A program made the translations under genes and the position numbers. From positions 1 to 22,408 of the forward strand of contig DASZZY010000189.1 of assembly GCA_036260395.1 (NCBI GenBank): a stretch of DNA of 22,408 bases, in the 5' to 3' direction. Position 1 is the stretch's first letter. The number at the start of each line of letters is the position of its first letter. The DNA is from DASZZY01 sp036260395. GTDB taxonomy: Bacteria; Actinomycetota; UBA4738; CALAEC01. The notes beneath the pieces were generated by a model that had not been told where the DNA came from, did not search any database, and was given only the letters and a program-made list of their open reading frames with translations. Shown one piece after another: positions 13,645-21,915 of the stretch.

Positions 13645-15228
13645 TCAGCGGCGGAGGTCGCCGAGGACCACGCGCGCGGCGTTGGCACCCGGGGCGCCGG
13701 TGATCCCCCCGCCGGGATGGGCTCCCGACCCGCACAGGTAGAGCCCGGCCACCGGCATGCGATAGCGAGCGTACCCGAGCAGTGGCCGCCACGCGAAGAA
13801 CTGGTCGAGGCCCGGCTCGGCGTGCAGGGGGTGGCCTTCGGTGAGGCCGTACCGGCGCTCGACGTCGGCCGGCGTGAGGACCTCGCGGGCCAGGACCATC
13901 CCCGACATGCCCGGGGCCACCTGCTCCAGGCGCTTGATCGCGAGATCGCCGAGCTCCTCGCGTCGGGCCTTCCAGTCGCCGTCCCGGAGCCGGTACGGCG
14001 CCCACTGGAGGAGCACGCTCATGACGTGCCCGCCCTCCGGCGCCAGCGAGGGATCGGACAGCGTCGGGATCGTGGCCTCCAGGTAGGGCTCCTCGGAGAT
14101 GCCTCCGTACTTCGAGGCGTCGAAGGCCCGTTCCAGGTCGTCGATGCCGGGCGCCACCACGATGCGGCCGCGGAGCCGCTCCTCGTCCGAGGCCGCCGGG
14201 AACGTCGGGAGCGCATCGAGGGCCAGGTTCACCTTGGCCAGGGTGCCGGGGCTTCGGATGTTCGAGGCCCGCCACGAGAGCGTGGGTCCCAGCAGCGCGG
14301 GGTCCACCAGGTCCAGCAGCGTCCGCTTGGGATCGGCGCCCGACACGACGGCCCGGGCGAGGACCTCCTCGCCGCCGGCCAGCGCCACACCGGTGACCCG
14401 ACGACGGGACGTCGTGACCGCCACGGCCTCGGCACCGCAGCGCACCTCGGCGCCGGACGACCGGGCCGCCGCGACGAGCGCGTCGGCCAGCGCACCGGGG
14501 CCGCCCGCCACGGTCACCGGGCGCTCGCCGGCGCCCCGCTGGCCTACCGAGTCGGAGAGGAGGACCGCCGTGGTCCCGGCCGCGCGGGGCCCCATGGCCG
14601 TGTAGTGGACGCCCCGGGCGGCGATCGCGGCCCGCAGGGCGTCGGTGGCGAAGGCCTCGTCGACGAAGTCGGCCACCGGCATCGGCAGGATCCGGAGCGC
14701 CTCGCGGACCTCTCGCGGCCCCCAGGCCCGGCGGACCGCGGCGGCCACGCGGAGCCCGGCCAGCGCGTCGTCGAGCGAGGGCGACGAGAGGTTGGGCGGC
14801 ACGGTGGCGTGGAGGTGGCCCATGAGGCTGGCCAGCGCCCGGACCCGACGGTCGAACGCCTGGTACGCCGCGGCGTCCCGGGCCGACCACGGCTCGAGCT
14901 CCGCGGCCGTCCGGGCCGGGTCGTCCCACAGCGTGACCGCGCGCCCGTCGGGATGGGGGGCGAACGACCGGACCGCCGGCTGGAGCAGGCGGAGGGCGTG
15001 GCGCTCCAGGGCCAGGTCGCGGACCACCGACCGCCGCAGGCGCCCGACGGTGTGGACCCCGGCCGGCGCCCGGAAGCCGGGGGCGATCTCGGCGGTCTCC
15101 AGCGGACCGCCGGCGCGGTCGCGCCGCTCGAGGACGACCACCCGCAGCCCGGCCCGGGCGAGGTAGGCGGCGCACACGAGGCCGTTGTGGCCGGCGCCGA
15201 CGACCGCGACGTCGTACCGCTCCGCCAC
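13645..15228 (-). CDS. PYROXD2/phytoene-desaturase-like FAD oxidoreductase, second of a tandem pair
   Basis: A 527-aa FAD-dependent oxidoreductase of the NAD(P)/FAD, phytoene dehydrogenase-related type. The N-terminal Rossmann dinucleotide site is VAVVGAGHNGLVCAAYL (from residue 8), with VVLERRDRAGGPLET completing the FAD-ribose loop. The C-terminal FAD-binding segment LYLCGSGAHPGGGITGAPG is typical of the PYROXD2-like branch rather than true carotenoid desaturases. The substrate is unknown. It starts with GTG 4 bases after the stop of its paralogue (15233-16843), so the two form one operon. No carotenoid genes (crtB, crtE) are nearby. Confidence 0.88.
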   Translation of the reverse strand: MAERYDVAVVGAGHNGLVCAAYLARAGLRVVVLERRDRAGGPLETAEIAPGFRAPAGVHTVGRLRRSVVRDLALERHALRLLQPAVRSFAPHPDGRAVTLWDDPARTAAELEPWSARDAAAYQAFDRRVRALASLMGHLHATVPPNLSSPSLDDALAGLRVAAAVRRAWGPREVREALRILPMPVADFVDEAFATDALRAAIAARGVHYTAMGPRAAGTTAVLLSDSVGQRGAGERPVTVAGGPGALADALVAAARSSGAEVRCGAEAVAVTTSRRRVTGVALAGGEEVLARAVVSGADPKRTLLDLVDPALLGPTLSWRASNIRSPGTLAKVNLALDALPTFPAASDEERLRGRIVVAPGIDDLERAFDASKYGGISEEPYLEATIPTLSDPSLAPEGGHVMSVLLQWAPYRLRDGDWKARREELGDLAIKRLEQVAPGMSGMVLAREVLTPADVERRYGLTEGHPLHAEPGLDQFFAWRPLLGYARYRMPVAGLYLCGSGAHPGGGITGAPGANAARVVLGDLRR

Positions 15229-15232
15229 CGGC

Positions 15233-16843
15233 TCAGCCCTCGCCCGCGACCGCCGCCGGGCGACGACGGCCGGCGAGATCGCGCAGCGCCTCGAACGCCG
15301 CCAGCCGGCCGGGCGCCCCCATGATCCCGCCGCCCGGGTGGACGGAGGAGCCGCACAGCCAGAGCCCGTCCACCGGGGTCCGGTATCGGCCCAGCCCGGG
15401 CGCCGGGCGGGCCCAGAACAGCTGCTCCAGCGAGAGCTCGCCCTGGAAGATGTTGCCCTCGGCCAGGCCGAACTCCCGTTCCAGGTCGAGCGGCGTGAGC
15501 ACCTGCCGGTGCAGCACGCGGTCCCGGAGGTTCGGCGCGAACTCGGCGATCGTCTCGACCACCGTGTCGCCGAACGCCTCCCGCTGCTCGTCCCACGATG
15601 CGCCCTCCGCCAGGTGGTACGGCGCGTACTGCACGAAGCAGCTCATGACGTGCTTGCCCGGCGGCGCCATCGAGGGATCGACCAGCGTCGGGATGACCAT
15701 GTCGACGTATGGCCGGCGCGAGAACCGCCCGTACTTGGCGTCGTCGTACGCGCGCTCCATCCAGTCGACCGACGGCGAGATGCTGATCGCGCCCCGGAGG
15801 TGCTCGCCGCCGCCGGGCATCGACGTGAAGTCCGGGAGGCCGTCGAGCGCCAGGTTCACCTTGCCGGACGAGCCGCGGTACCGGAACCGCCGGAGCGCCT
15901 CCTCGACGGAGGGCTCCAGCGTCCCGGGCTCCAGCATCCCGAGCAGCGTCGTCCGGGCGTCCACCGACGACAGGACCGTCCGGGCGGCGATCTCCTCGCC
16001 GGACTCGAGCACGACGCCGGTGGCCCGGTCCTCGCGCAGCGCGACGCGGGCCACCGCGGCCTCGGTCCGGATCTCGGCCCCGAACGACCGGGCCGCCGAG
16101 GCGATGGCCTCGCTCACCCCGCCGGTCCCGCCCCTCGGGATGCCCCATGCCCGGAACGCGCCGTCGATCTCGCCCATGTAGTGGTGGAGCAGCACGTACG
16201 CCGTGCCGGGGGACCGGATCCCCTGGAACGTGCCGATGATGCCGGAGGCCGCCATCGTGGCGATCAGCGGATCGGTCTCGAACCACTGGCCGAGGAAGTC
16301 CGCGGCGCTCATCGTCATGAGCTGCACGAACGTGGCCTGGTGGTCCCGGGGGAGGTCGCGGAACGCCCGCGCCAGCCGGAGCACCGGGAGCCACTCGGCG
16401 GGCCGGAGCCGGCCGGGGTCGGGCGGCGCCATGGCCAGCACCGGCTTGATGAACCTCGCCATGTCGACCATCAGCTGTCCGTACTCCTCGTAGGCCTCGG
16501 CGTCGCTGCGCGACCACCGGCGAAGCTCCCGGACCGTCCGGGCGTGGTCGTTGGTCCGCCACAGCGAGTCGCCATCGAGCGGCGTGAAGGTCCCGTCGAG
16601 CGGCAGCACGGCGAACCCGTTCCTCGGCAGGTCGAGGTCCCGGATGATCTCCGGCCGGAGCAGCGAGACGACGTAGGACGCCTCGCTGAACCGGAACCCC
16701 GGGAAGACCTCCTCGGTCACGGCCGCGCCGCCGAGGACGTGGCGCCGCTCGAGGACCAGGGTCCGGAGCCCGGCCCGCGCGAGGTACGCGGCCGCCACCA
16801 GCCCGTTGTGCCCGCCCCCGATCACCACAGCGTCGTGCGCCAC
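15233..16843 (-). CDS. PYROXD2/phytoene-desaturase-like FAD oxidoreductase, first of a tandem pair
   Basis: A 536-aa paralogue of the downstream oxidoreductase. FAD motifs are AVVIGGGHNGLVAAAYL at the N-terminus, then LVLERRHVLGGAAVTEE, and LWLCGSSVHPGGGIMGAPG near the C-terminus. The substrate-domain segment KVNLALDGLPDF and the KYGRFSRRPY region recur in the partner as KVNLALDALPTF and KYGGISEEPY, showing a shared origin, though the middle parts differ clearly. Two divergent copies could act as a heteromeric pair or on different substrates. The GTG start at 16843 lies exactly 7 bases after a TAGAAT box, which decides the start and suggests a leaderless mRNA. Confidence 0.88.
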   Translation of the reverse strand: MAHDAVVIGGGHNGLVAAAYLARAGLRTLVLERRHVLGGAAVTEEVFPGFRFSEASYVVSLLRPEIIRDLDLPRNGFAVLPLDGTFTPLDGDSLWRTNDHARTVRELRRWSRSDAEAYEEYGQLMVDMARFIKPVLAMAPPDPGRLRPAEWLPVLRLARAFRDLPRDHQATFVQLMTMSAADFLGQWFETDPLIATMAASGIIGTFQGIRSPGTAYVLLHHYMGEIDGAFRAWGIPRGGTGGVSEAIASAARSFGAEIRTEAAVARVALREDRATGVVLESGEEIAARTVLSSVDARTTLLGMLEPGTLEPSVEEALRRFRYRGSSGKVNLALDGLPDFTSMPGGGEHLRGAISISPSVDWMERAYDDAKYGRFSRRPYVDMVIPTLVDPSMAPPGKHVMSCFVQYAPYHLAEGASWDEQREAFGDTVVETIAEFAPNLRDRVLHRQVLTPLDLEREFGLAEGNIFQGELSLEQLFWARPAPGLGRYRTPVDGLWLCGSSVHPGGGIMGAPGRLAAFEALRDLAGRRRPAAVAGEG

Positions 16844-16850
16844 GGGCGCG

Positions 16851-16856
16851 ATTCTA
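16851..16856 (-). promoter_or_regulatory. -10 box (TAGAAT) of the tandem oxidoreductase operon
   Basis: On the minus strand TAGAAT is followed by 7 bases (CGCGCCC) and the GTG at 16843. It fits TAnnnT well and is conspicuous in a GC-rich gap. The transcription start would coincide with the start codon. No convincing -35 is seen. Confidence 0.5.
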
Positions 16857-16878
16857 GGCCGCCCCCATGGTCCCCGGA

Positions 16879-16899
16879 CCGACCAGGCCGGACGGTCGG
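16879..16899 (-). terminator. Hairpin downstream of the rad50/sbcC stop
   Basis: CCGACC (16879-16884) and GGTCGG (16894-16899) form a perfect 6-bp stem around a 9-base GC-rich loop. It sits 13 bases beyond the rad50 TAG on the minus strand and upstream of the oxidoreductase promoter. It has no T-run. It is a plausible terminator separating the two minus-strand operons. Confidence 0.35.
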
Positions 16900-16912
16900 G
16901 AGAGATCCGCGA

Positions 16913-19189
16913 CTACACGAGGACGGCCTGGCTGCGGCGGCGGCCCACCTTCCGGACCTCGATGGAGGCGGGGAAGGCATCCTTCACCTGCTCGGCGTGG
17001 GTGATCACGAACAGCTGGTTGAAGCGGTCGGCCAGCCGGCCCATGGTCTGGACGAACAGGTCCTTGCGCTCGACGTCGAGCGACCCGAGCACCTCGTCCA
17101 GCACCATCATCCCGATGTCGGCGCCGCTCATCCGCGAGAGGTGGACGGAGATCGCCACCCGGAGCGCCAGGTTCGCTAGGTCGGCCTCCGAGCCGCTGAA
17201 GCGCTCGATCGGGAAGTACTGCGTCCCGTCGGCGATCTCGATGCCCATGGTGTCCTCGTCGATCCGCAGGTCGTCGTACTCGTGGTTCGTGAGCTCCCGG
17301 AACACGGCCTCGGCTTCCCGCGACAGCTCCGGGCCGATCCGGGTCACCAGGTGGTCGCGGAACCCGTCGAGGAGCACGGAGACGCGCTCCACGTACCGGG
17401 CGTCCTCGCGGAGCTCGGCCACCTTGGCCCGGGTTCGGCGGGCCTGCTCCAGCGAGGCCTCCAGCTTGCCGACCTCGTTCTCCGCCTGGGCCAGCCGCCG
17501 GCCGGCCTCCCGCTCCGCCGTCCGGGCCTCCTCGAGCAGCCGCCGGGACTCCGCCTCCTCCTTGGCCAGCCGAGCGTGGTCCTCGGCGTCGAACGCCAGC
17601 TCGGCCAGCCGCCGGTCGAGCTCCGCCAGGCCCTCCGTGGTCTCGTCGACCTGGCTCCGGGCCGCGGCCAGGTCGCGCTCGTCCTCCTCGAGGTGCCGCT
17701 GGTGCGCCTCCAGCCGGGCCACCCGGCCGTGGAGCTCGCGGGCCCGCGCGGCGTCGGCCTCCAGCCCCTGGACGTCCGGCACCCGGCCGTCGAACGGCGC
17801 GGCGGCGTCCTCCAGGCGGGTCCGCAACCGCTCCACCCGCTCCGCCAGGGCGCCGCGCTGCTGGACGGCCTCCCGGGCGGCCTGGCCCGCCTTCCGAGCC
17901 CCGGCGAGCCGCCGCCCGGCCTCGTTCCGCCGGGCGGAGGCCGCGCCGACCGCCTGCTCGGCGGTGGCGATCTCACCGGCCAGCCGATCGGCCTCCCGGC
18001 GGCAGTGCTGGACGTAGGACTCGAACCCTGTGCCGAGCTCCTGGCCGCACGTCGGGCACGGCGCGGAGGGATCCAGCTCCGACGTGCGCTCCGCCGTCTC
18101 CCTGGCGGTGGCGAGCTGCTCGCGGAGGCGCTCCAGCCGAGATTCGGCCCGGGTGACCTCCCGGTCGGCCTCCCGGTGCTCCGCCTCGGCCTCCTCGAGC
18201 TCCTGGAGTGCCGCCTCAGGGTCCACCGCCGGGAGGGAAGCGAGCTCCCGTTCGGCCGCCGCCAGCTCCCCGGCGAGCTCGGCGGCCTTCCGCCCCGCGG
18301 CCAGCCGGGCGTCGGCGTCGCCGAGGGACGCCAGCTCGTCGCGGAGCGAGGCCAGCTGGGAGACCTCCTCACGGAGGGCCTCCATGCGGGCCTCCAGTTC
18401 CCGGGCGCGCTCCTCGTGCCGCGCCCGCTCCCGGTCGGTGGTCTTCCTGACCTCGACCAGCCGCTCGGCCTCCTCTCGGCGCCGGTCCGAGGCCCGGAAC
18501 GCCTCGGACGCCTCGCGGGCGCGCGCCTCTGCCTCCTGGAGCGCCGTGGAGGCCGTCTCGGCCGCGGCCCGAGCCGCGTCCAGCTCACGCTGGAGCCCCT
18601 CGAGGCGAGCCTCCTCCTCGGCCAGGTCCGGGAGCGTCCCCGCCAGCCGCTCGGCCACCCCGGTCGCATCGCGCGACTCCTTCCGGGCCGCGGCACGGGC
18701 GTCGTCCACCGGCCGGATGCCCAGGAGGCGCAGGACCATCTCCTTGCGCTTGCCCCTGGTGACGTCGCTGAACGCGTCGAGCTGCTTCTGCTCGGCGAAC
18801 ACCGAGGCCCGGAACACCTGCTCGTCCATCCGCAGCAGGCGCCGGATCTCCTCGTCGACCTCCGTGACCCCCGAGGCGGCCTGGAGGTCTCCCACGAACA
18901 GCTCGGCCTCGGCCTGGTGGCCCTTGCCCTTGATCCGCCGGCGAACCTCGTACTGCCGGCCGCCATGCTCGAACACCAGCCGGACCTCGCAGTCCGTCAG
19001 CACGCCATGGGTCCGGATCTCCCTCTTCTCGGTCCGGGCCCGGCCGTACAGAGCGAATCGGACGGCCTCCACGAGCGTCGTCTTTCCGCTGCCGTTCGGC
19101 CCGAAGATCCCGATGACCCGGGAGGGGAGCTCGAGGTCGACCTCCTCGTACACCCGGTAGTTCCGCAGCGAGAGCTCGGCGACCCTCAC
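16913..19189 (-). CDS. sbcC: Rad50/SbcC-type SMC ATPase with zinc hook
   Basis: Rad50/SbcC is the ATPase of the Mre11-Rad50 (SbcCD) complex that tethers and processes DNA ends. The 758-aa protein shows an N-terminal ATPase half with Walker A GPNGSGKT (30-37) and Q-loop region VFAEQKQLDAF. A long coiled coil rich in Glu, Arg and Ala follows, with a zinc hook CPTC at 378-381, almost exactly central. A second coiled coil leads to the ABC signature RFSGSEADLANL (about 664) and Walker B MMVLDEVLGSLD (about 697). It is much shorter than E. coli SbcC (about 1050 aa) and nearer to archaeal Rad50 in size. The GTG start at 19189 overlaps the mre11 stop in GTGA; longer upstream readings lie within mre11. 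Last gene of its operon. Confidence 0.93.
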   Translation of the reverse strand: MRVAELSLRNYRVYEEVDLELPSRVIGIFGPNGSGKTTLVEAVRFALYGRARTEKREIRTHGVLTDCEVRLVFEHGGRQYEVRRRIKGKGHQAEAELFVGDLQAASGVTEVDEEIRRLLRMDEQVFRASVFAEQKQLDAFSDVTRGKRKEMVLRLLGIRPVDDARAAARKESRDATGVAERLAGTLPDLAEEEARLEGLQRELDAARAAAETASTALQEAEARAREASEAFRASDRRREEAERLVEVRKTTDRERARHEERARELEARMEALREEVSQLASLRDELASLGDADARLAAGRKAAELAGELAAAERELASLPAVDPEAALQELEEAEAEHREADREVTRAESRLERLREQLATARETAERTSELDPSAPCPTCGQELGTGFESYVQHCRREADRLAGEIATAEQAVGAASARRNEAGRRLAGARKAGQAAREAVQQRGALAERVERLRTRLEDAAAPFDGRVPDVQGLEADAARARELHGRVARLEAHQRHLEEDERDLAAARSQVDETTEGLAELDRRLAELAFDAEDHARLAKEEAESRRLLEEARTAEREAGRRLAQAENEVGKLEASLEQARRTRAKVAELREDARYVERVSVLLDGFRDHLVTRIGPELSREAEAVFRELTNHEYDDLRIDEDTMGIEIADGTQYFPIERFSGSEADLANLALRVAISVHLSRMSGADIGMMVLDEVLGSLDVERKDLFVQTMGRLADRFNQLFVITHAEQVKDAFPASIEVRKVGRRRSQAVLV

Positions 19190-20322
19190 ACCGTCTCTCC
19201 CTGCGCCGCCTCCAGGAACCGCCGGCCCGTCGTCCGGATGCGCTCCCGGTCCAGCCCCGCGAGGTCCTGGCGCTCGACGTATCCGTCCCACTCGGCCTCC
19301 AGCCGGCCGATCTCCGCGCCGCCCTGCACGGCCAGCGCGGCGACCGCGAAGTCGGCTTCGACCTGGACGTGGAGGGCCCCGGGGACGACCTCCTGGAAGT
19401 CGTCCTGGCGCACCTGCCGGTACGCGGCGGGATCGACCTCGTTGAGGAACACCCGGACGATGGCCCCGTGCGACGAGCCCTCGGCGGCCCGCCCGGCGGC
19501 GTCGAGCAGCTCCGACGGCCCCATGCCGGCGGCGTCCACGGACACCGTGACCAGCGGGCGCTCCCCGGGATTGGCGTGGTGCTCGACCGTGCCCGCTTCC
19601 GTGTCCAGCACGATCAGGCCCTTCGGACCCGCGCCCTTCGGCCGGTCGCCGAACCAGAACGAGTCCGTGGCCCCCGCGTACCAGGTCCGCCGGGAGACCT
19701 TCTGATGGACGTGGTAGTGCCCGAGGATCACGTGGTCGAAGCGCCGGTCGAACGCCGACTCCTCGACCTCCAGCTCGTTGATGTCCCTCCACTCGCGCGA
19801 GGGGAGCGAGGTGAGGGCCACGTGCGCCAGGAGGACGTTCGGGCGGTCGGCGTCGATGGCCGCCGCGACCCGCTCGAGCTGCGCCCGGAACTCCTCCACG
19901 GTCAGCGTCTGGGGCACCGCGTGGACCCGCACGCCGGCCAGGTCGGCGGCCTCGGCCTCCATCCGCCACGCGAACCGCACGCCGCCGAAGACCTCCTCCA
20001 GCGCCTGGTACGGCGAGCCCGTGCCTCGGAGGCGCGGTGTGTCGTGGTTCCCGGAGATCGCCACGCCGGCCAGCCCGGCGTCTCGGAGGCGCTTCAGCCC
20101 GACCAGCACCCGGGCGAACGTCCGGTACGACGGCCGGGCGTGGTCGAAGATGTCGCCGAGCCACAGGAAGCCATCGGGCTCCAGCTCGATCGTCCGGTCC
20201 ACGGCCCAGTCGAACGAGCGCAGGAAGTCCTCCTCGCGGACGTTGCGTCCCTCCTCGTCCCGGACGTGGGCCAGGTGGGTGCGCCCCAGGTGGGCGTCGC
20301 CCAGCGCCACCAGGCGGGGCAC
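19186..20322 (-). CDS. sbcD: Mre11/SbcD-type DNA double-strand-break nuclease
   Basis: Mre11/SbcD is the manganese-dependent exo/endonuclease partner of Rad50. The 378-aa product has the five calcineurin-like phosphoesterase motifs in order: ALGDAHLG (D9, H11), WLGDIFDHA, ISGNHDTPRL, VLLAHVAL and ILGHYHVHQ. A C-terminal capping and Rad50-binding region of about 130 residues follows. GATDSFWFGD resembles the SbcD/Mre11 pattern after motif V. The GTG start at 20322 shares a base with the herA stop (TAGTG). Its placement between herA and rad50 supports a joint role in end resection rather than a phage-defence nuclease. Confidence 0.93.
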   Translation of the reverse strand: MPRLVALGDAHLGRTHLAHVRDEEGRNVREEDFLRSFDWAVDRTIELEPDGFLWLGDIFDHARPSYRTFARVLVGLKRLRDAGLAGVAISGNHDTPRLRGTGSPYQALEEVFGGVRFAWRMEAEAADLAGVRVHAVPQTLTVEEFRAQLERVAAAIDADRPNVLLAHVALTSLPSREWRDINELEVEESAFDRRFDHVILGHYHVHQKVSRRTWYAGATDSFWFGDRPKGAGPKGLIVLDTEAGTVEHHANPGERPLVTVSVDAAGMGPSELLDAAGRAAEGSSHGAIVRVFLNEVDPAAYRQVRQDDFQEVVPGALHVQVEADFAVAALAVQGGAEIGRLEAEWDGYVERQDLAGLDRERIRTTGRRFLEAAQGETV

Positions 20323-21911
20323 TACTCGGCGAACCCCCTCGACGCCTCCGCAGGGCGCGGGGGCAGCGGCGCGGGCCCCTGCACCGACTTCAGGTAGTCC
20401 TCGTACAGGAAGGCCCGCACCGGGAGCGCGAACGGCGCCTCCAGGTTCGTCACCACGGCCTCGCCGGGCATCAGGGTCTGAATCTCGGGCCCCAGGTCCG
20501 AGATGTCCTGCTTCGATGAGGCCCGGAGGATGTTGCGATCCCGCTCGTCGGCCAGACCCAGGATGAAGAACGTGTTGAACTGCGACAGGAGCTCGTCGTC
20601 GATGAGCTTCGGCTGCTGGCTCACCGCACACACCCCGACCTTGAACTTCCGGCCCTCGCGGGCCAGGCGGGGGAACACGTTCTCGTCGGAGCGCTTGACG
20701 CGCGACAGCACGCGTTGAGCCTCCTCCAGGGCCACCAGCGTCGGGGGGAGGGCCGCGAAGGCCTCCCGGTCCTCGAGGAAGGCCGTCGAGTAGGTCTCGA
20801 GCAGTCGACGGGTGATCACGGACGCCACCAGGATCTCCTCGACGTCCGAGAGCCCCGAGCTCTCGACGAGCACCGAATAGCCGGCCGACAGCTCGTCCAC
20901 GATCCGGCCGGAGAGCGACGGCTGGGAGAGGTCCTGGCTGATGCAGGGCAGGTCGAGGATGCGCCGGGCCCGCCGCTGGATGACCTGGATCGTGCTGGTG
21001 GCCGCCCCCCGGAGCTGCTCGGCCAGCTCGAGCGGGTCGGCGGCGTCATCGGCCACCTCGAGCAGCCACTCGTCCCGGTACAGGCGCCGGAGCTGATAGA
21101 TCGCGTCGAGCTGGGCGGCGCTCCAGTCGTAGGCGGTCTGGAGGTCGCCGAGCGTGAGCTCGCCGAGCGTCAGCCGCAGCGCGGTGGCCCCGGCCCCGGC
21201 CGCCGGGCGCGTGGTGTACACGCGGAGGCGGTCGGCGGCCCAGGGGTGGTCGCGCAGCCCCCGCCGCCTCCCGCCGCCCCCGTCGAGGTACTCCCCGTGG
21301 GGGTCGAACAGCAGGCAGGCGTACCGGCCCCGGGACTCGAGCACCGTGCCGGCCAGAACTTTCATGAGGTTGGACTTGCCCATCCCGGTCGTGGCGAAGA
21401 CGCCCACGTGGGAGGTCAGCGTGTCGCCCCGGATCCCGACCTCGAGGTCGATGGTGTCCTCGCCGGAGCGCAGCAGGCCCAGCCGGAGGTCGCCCATGCG
21501 CTCCCGGAGGAACGCGAAGTCCTCGGCCGAGGGGGCCGTCACCCGGGCGAACTGGGCCGGGAGCGACTTCGGCTTGCGGAACTCGCCGCCGGCGTCGATG
21601 TAGCCGAGCGGCGCGCAGGTGGCCACCTTGTACAGGCGCTGCTCGGGGTCGTGGAGCCGGTACGGCGTCCCGGCGGCGTCGCCGGCCATGTAGGCCCCGG
21701 CCGTCCGCTCCGCCCAGTTCGGGTCGGAGGAGTCGGATCCGTAGGAGACCTGGATCACGCGGAACAGGAAGCGGCGGGCCCGTTCCGGGTCCTCGCCGAC
21801 CAGCAGTTCGCCCAGGAACAGGTCGGCCCCGTAGAACGAGCGGAAGGCCGCCTCCAGGACGCTCCGCCCGAACAGGCGGCCCTTGTACTCGGCGTGGCGA
21901 GGGTCGGTCAT
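20322..21911 (-). CDS. herA: HerA-like hexameric DNA translocase (DUF87 ATPase)
   Basis: HerA is an FtsK-related hexameric ATPase that pumps DNA and activates the NurA nuclease. The 529-aa protein has an N-terminal HAS-barrel-like region (about 1-130) and Walker A ATTGMGKSN (about 173-181) inside SHVGVFATTGMGKSNLMKVL. A helical insertion follows, then Walker B with catalytic acid VALEEAQRVL (about 390-397). The C-terminal sensor/arginine-finger region FFILGLADERDRNILRASS comes next, and LMPGEAVVTNLEAPFALPV matches the C-terminal strand pattern of HerA. The ATG at 21911 follows the nurA stop by 4 bases. Length is close to archaeal HerA (about 500 aa). Confidence 0.92.
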   Translation of the reverse strand: MTDPRHAEYKGRLFGRSVLEAAFRSFYGADLFLGELLVGEDPERARRFLFRVIQVSYGSDSSDPNWAERTAGAYMAGDAAGTPYRLHDPEQRLYKVATCAPLGYIDAGGEFRKPKSLPAQFARVTAPSAEDFAFLRERMGDLRLGLLRSGEDTIDLEVGIRGDTLTSHVGVFATTGMGKSNLMKVLAGTVLESRGRYACLLFDPHGEYLDGGGGRRRGLRDHPWAADRLRVYTTRPAAGAGATALRLTLGELTLGDLQTAYDWSAAQLDAIYQLRRLYRDEWLLEVADDAADPLELAEQLRGAATSTIQVIQRRARRILDLPCISQDLSQPSLSGRIVDELSAGYSVLVESSGLSDVEEILVASVITRRLLETYSTAFLEDREAFAALPPTLVALEEAQRVLSRVKRSDENVFPRLAREGRKFKVGVCAVSQQPKLIDDELLSQFNTFFILGLADERDRNILRASSKQDISDLGPEIQTLMPGEAVVTNLEAPFALPVRAFLYEDYLKSVQGPAPLPPRPAEASRGFAE

Positions 21912-21915
21912 CGGC

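Noticed and set aside
17282..19705. An 807-codon plus-strand open frame opposite rad50 and mre11
   Set aside because: It is a Leu/Gly/Arg/Pro-rich shadow of two well-supported minus-strand genes, with no recognisable domain.
19190..20164. An upstream extension of the rad50 frame that would give a 1083-aa protein
   Set aside because: The extra N-terminus is Arg/Gly/Pro-rich and lies within mre11. The conserved Rad50 N-terminus starts at the GTG at 19189 in a GTGA overlap.
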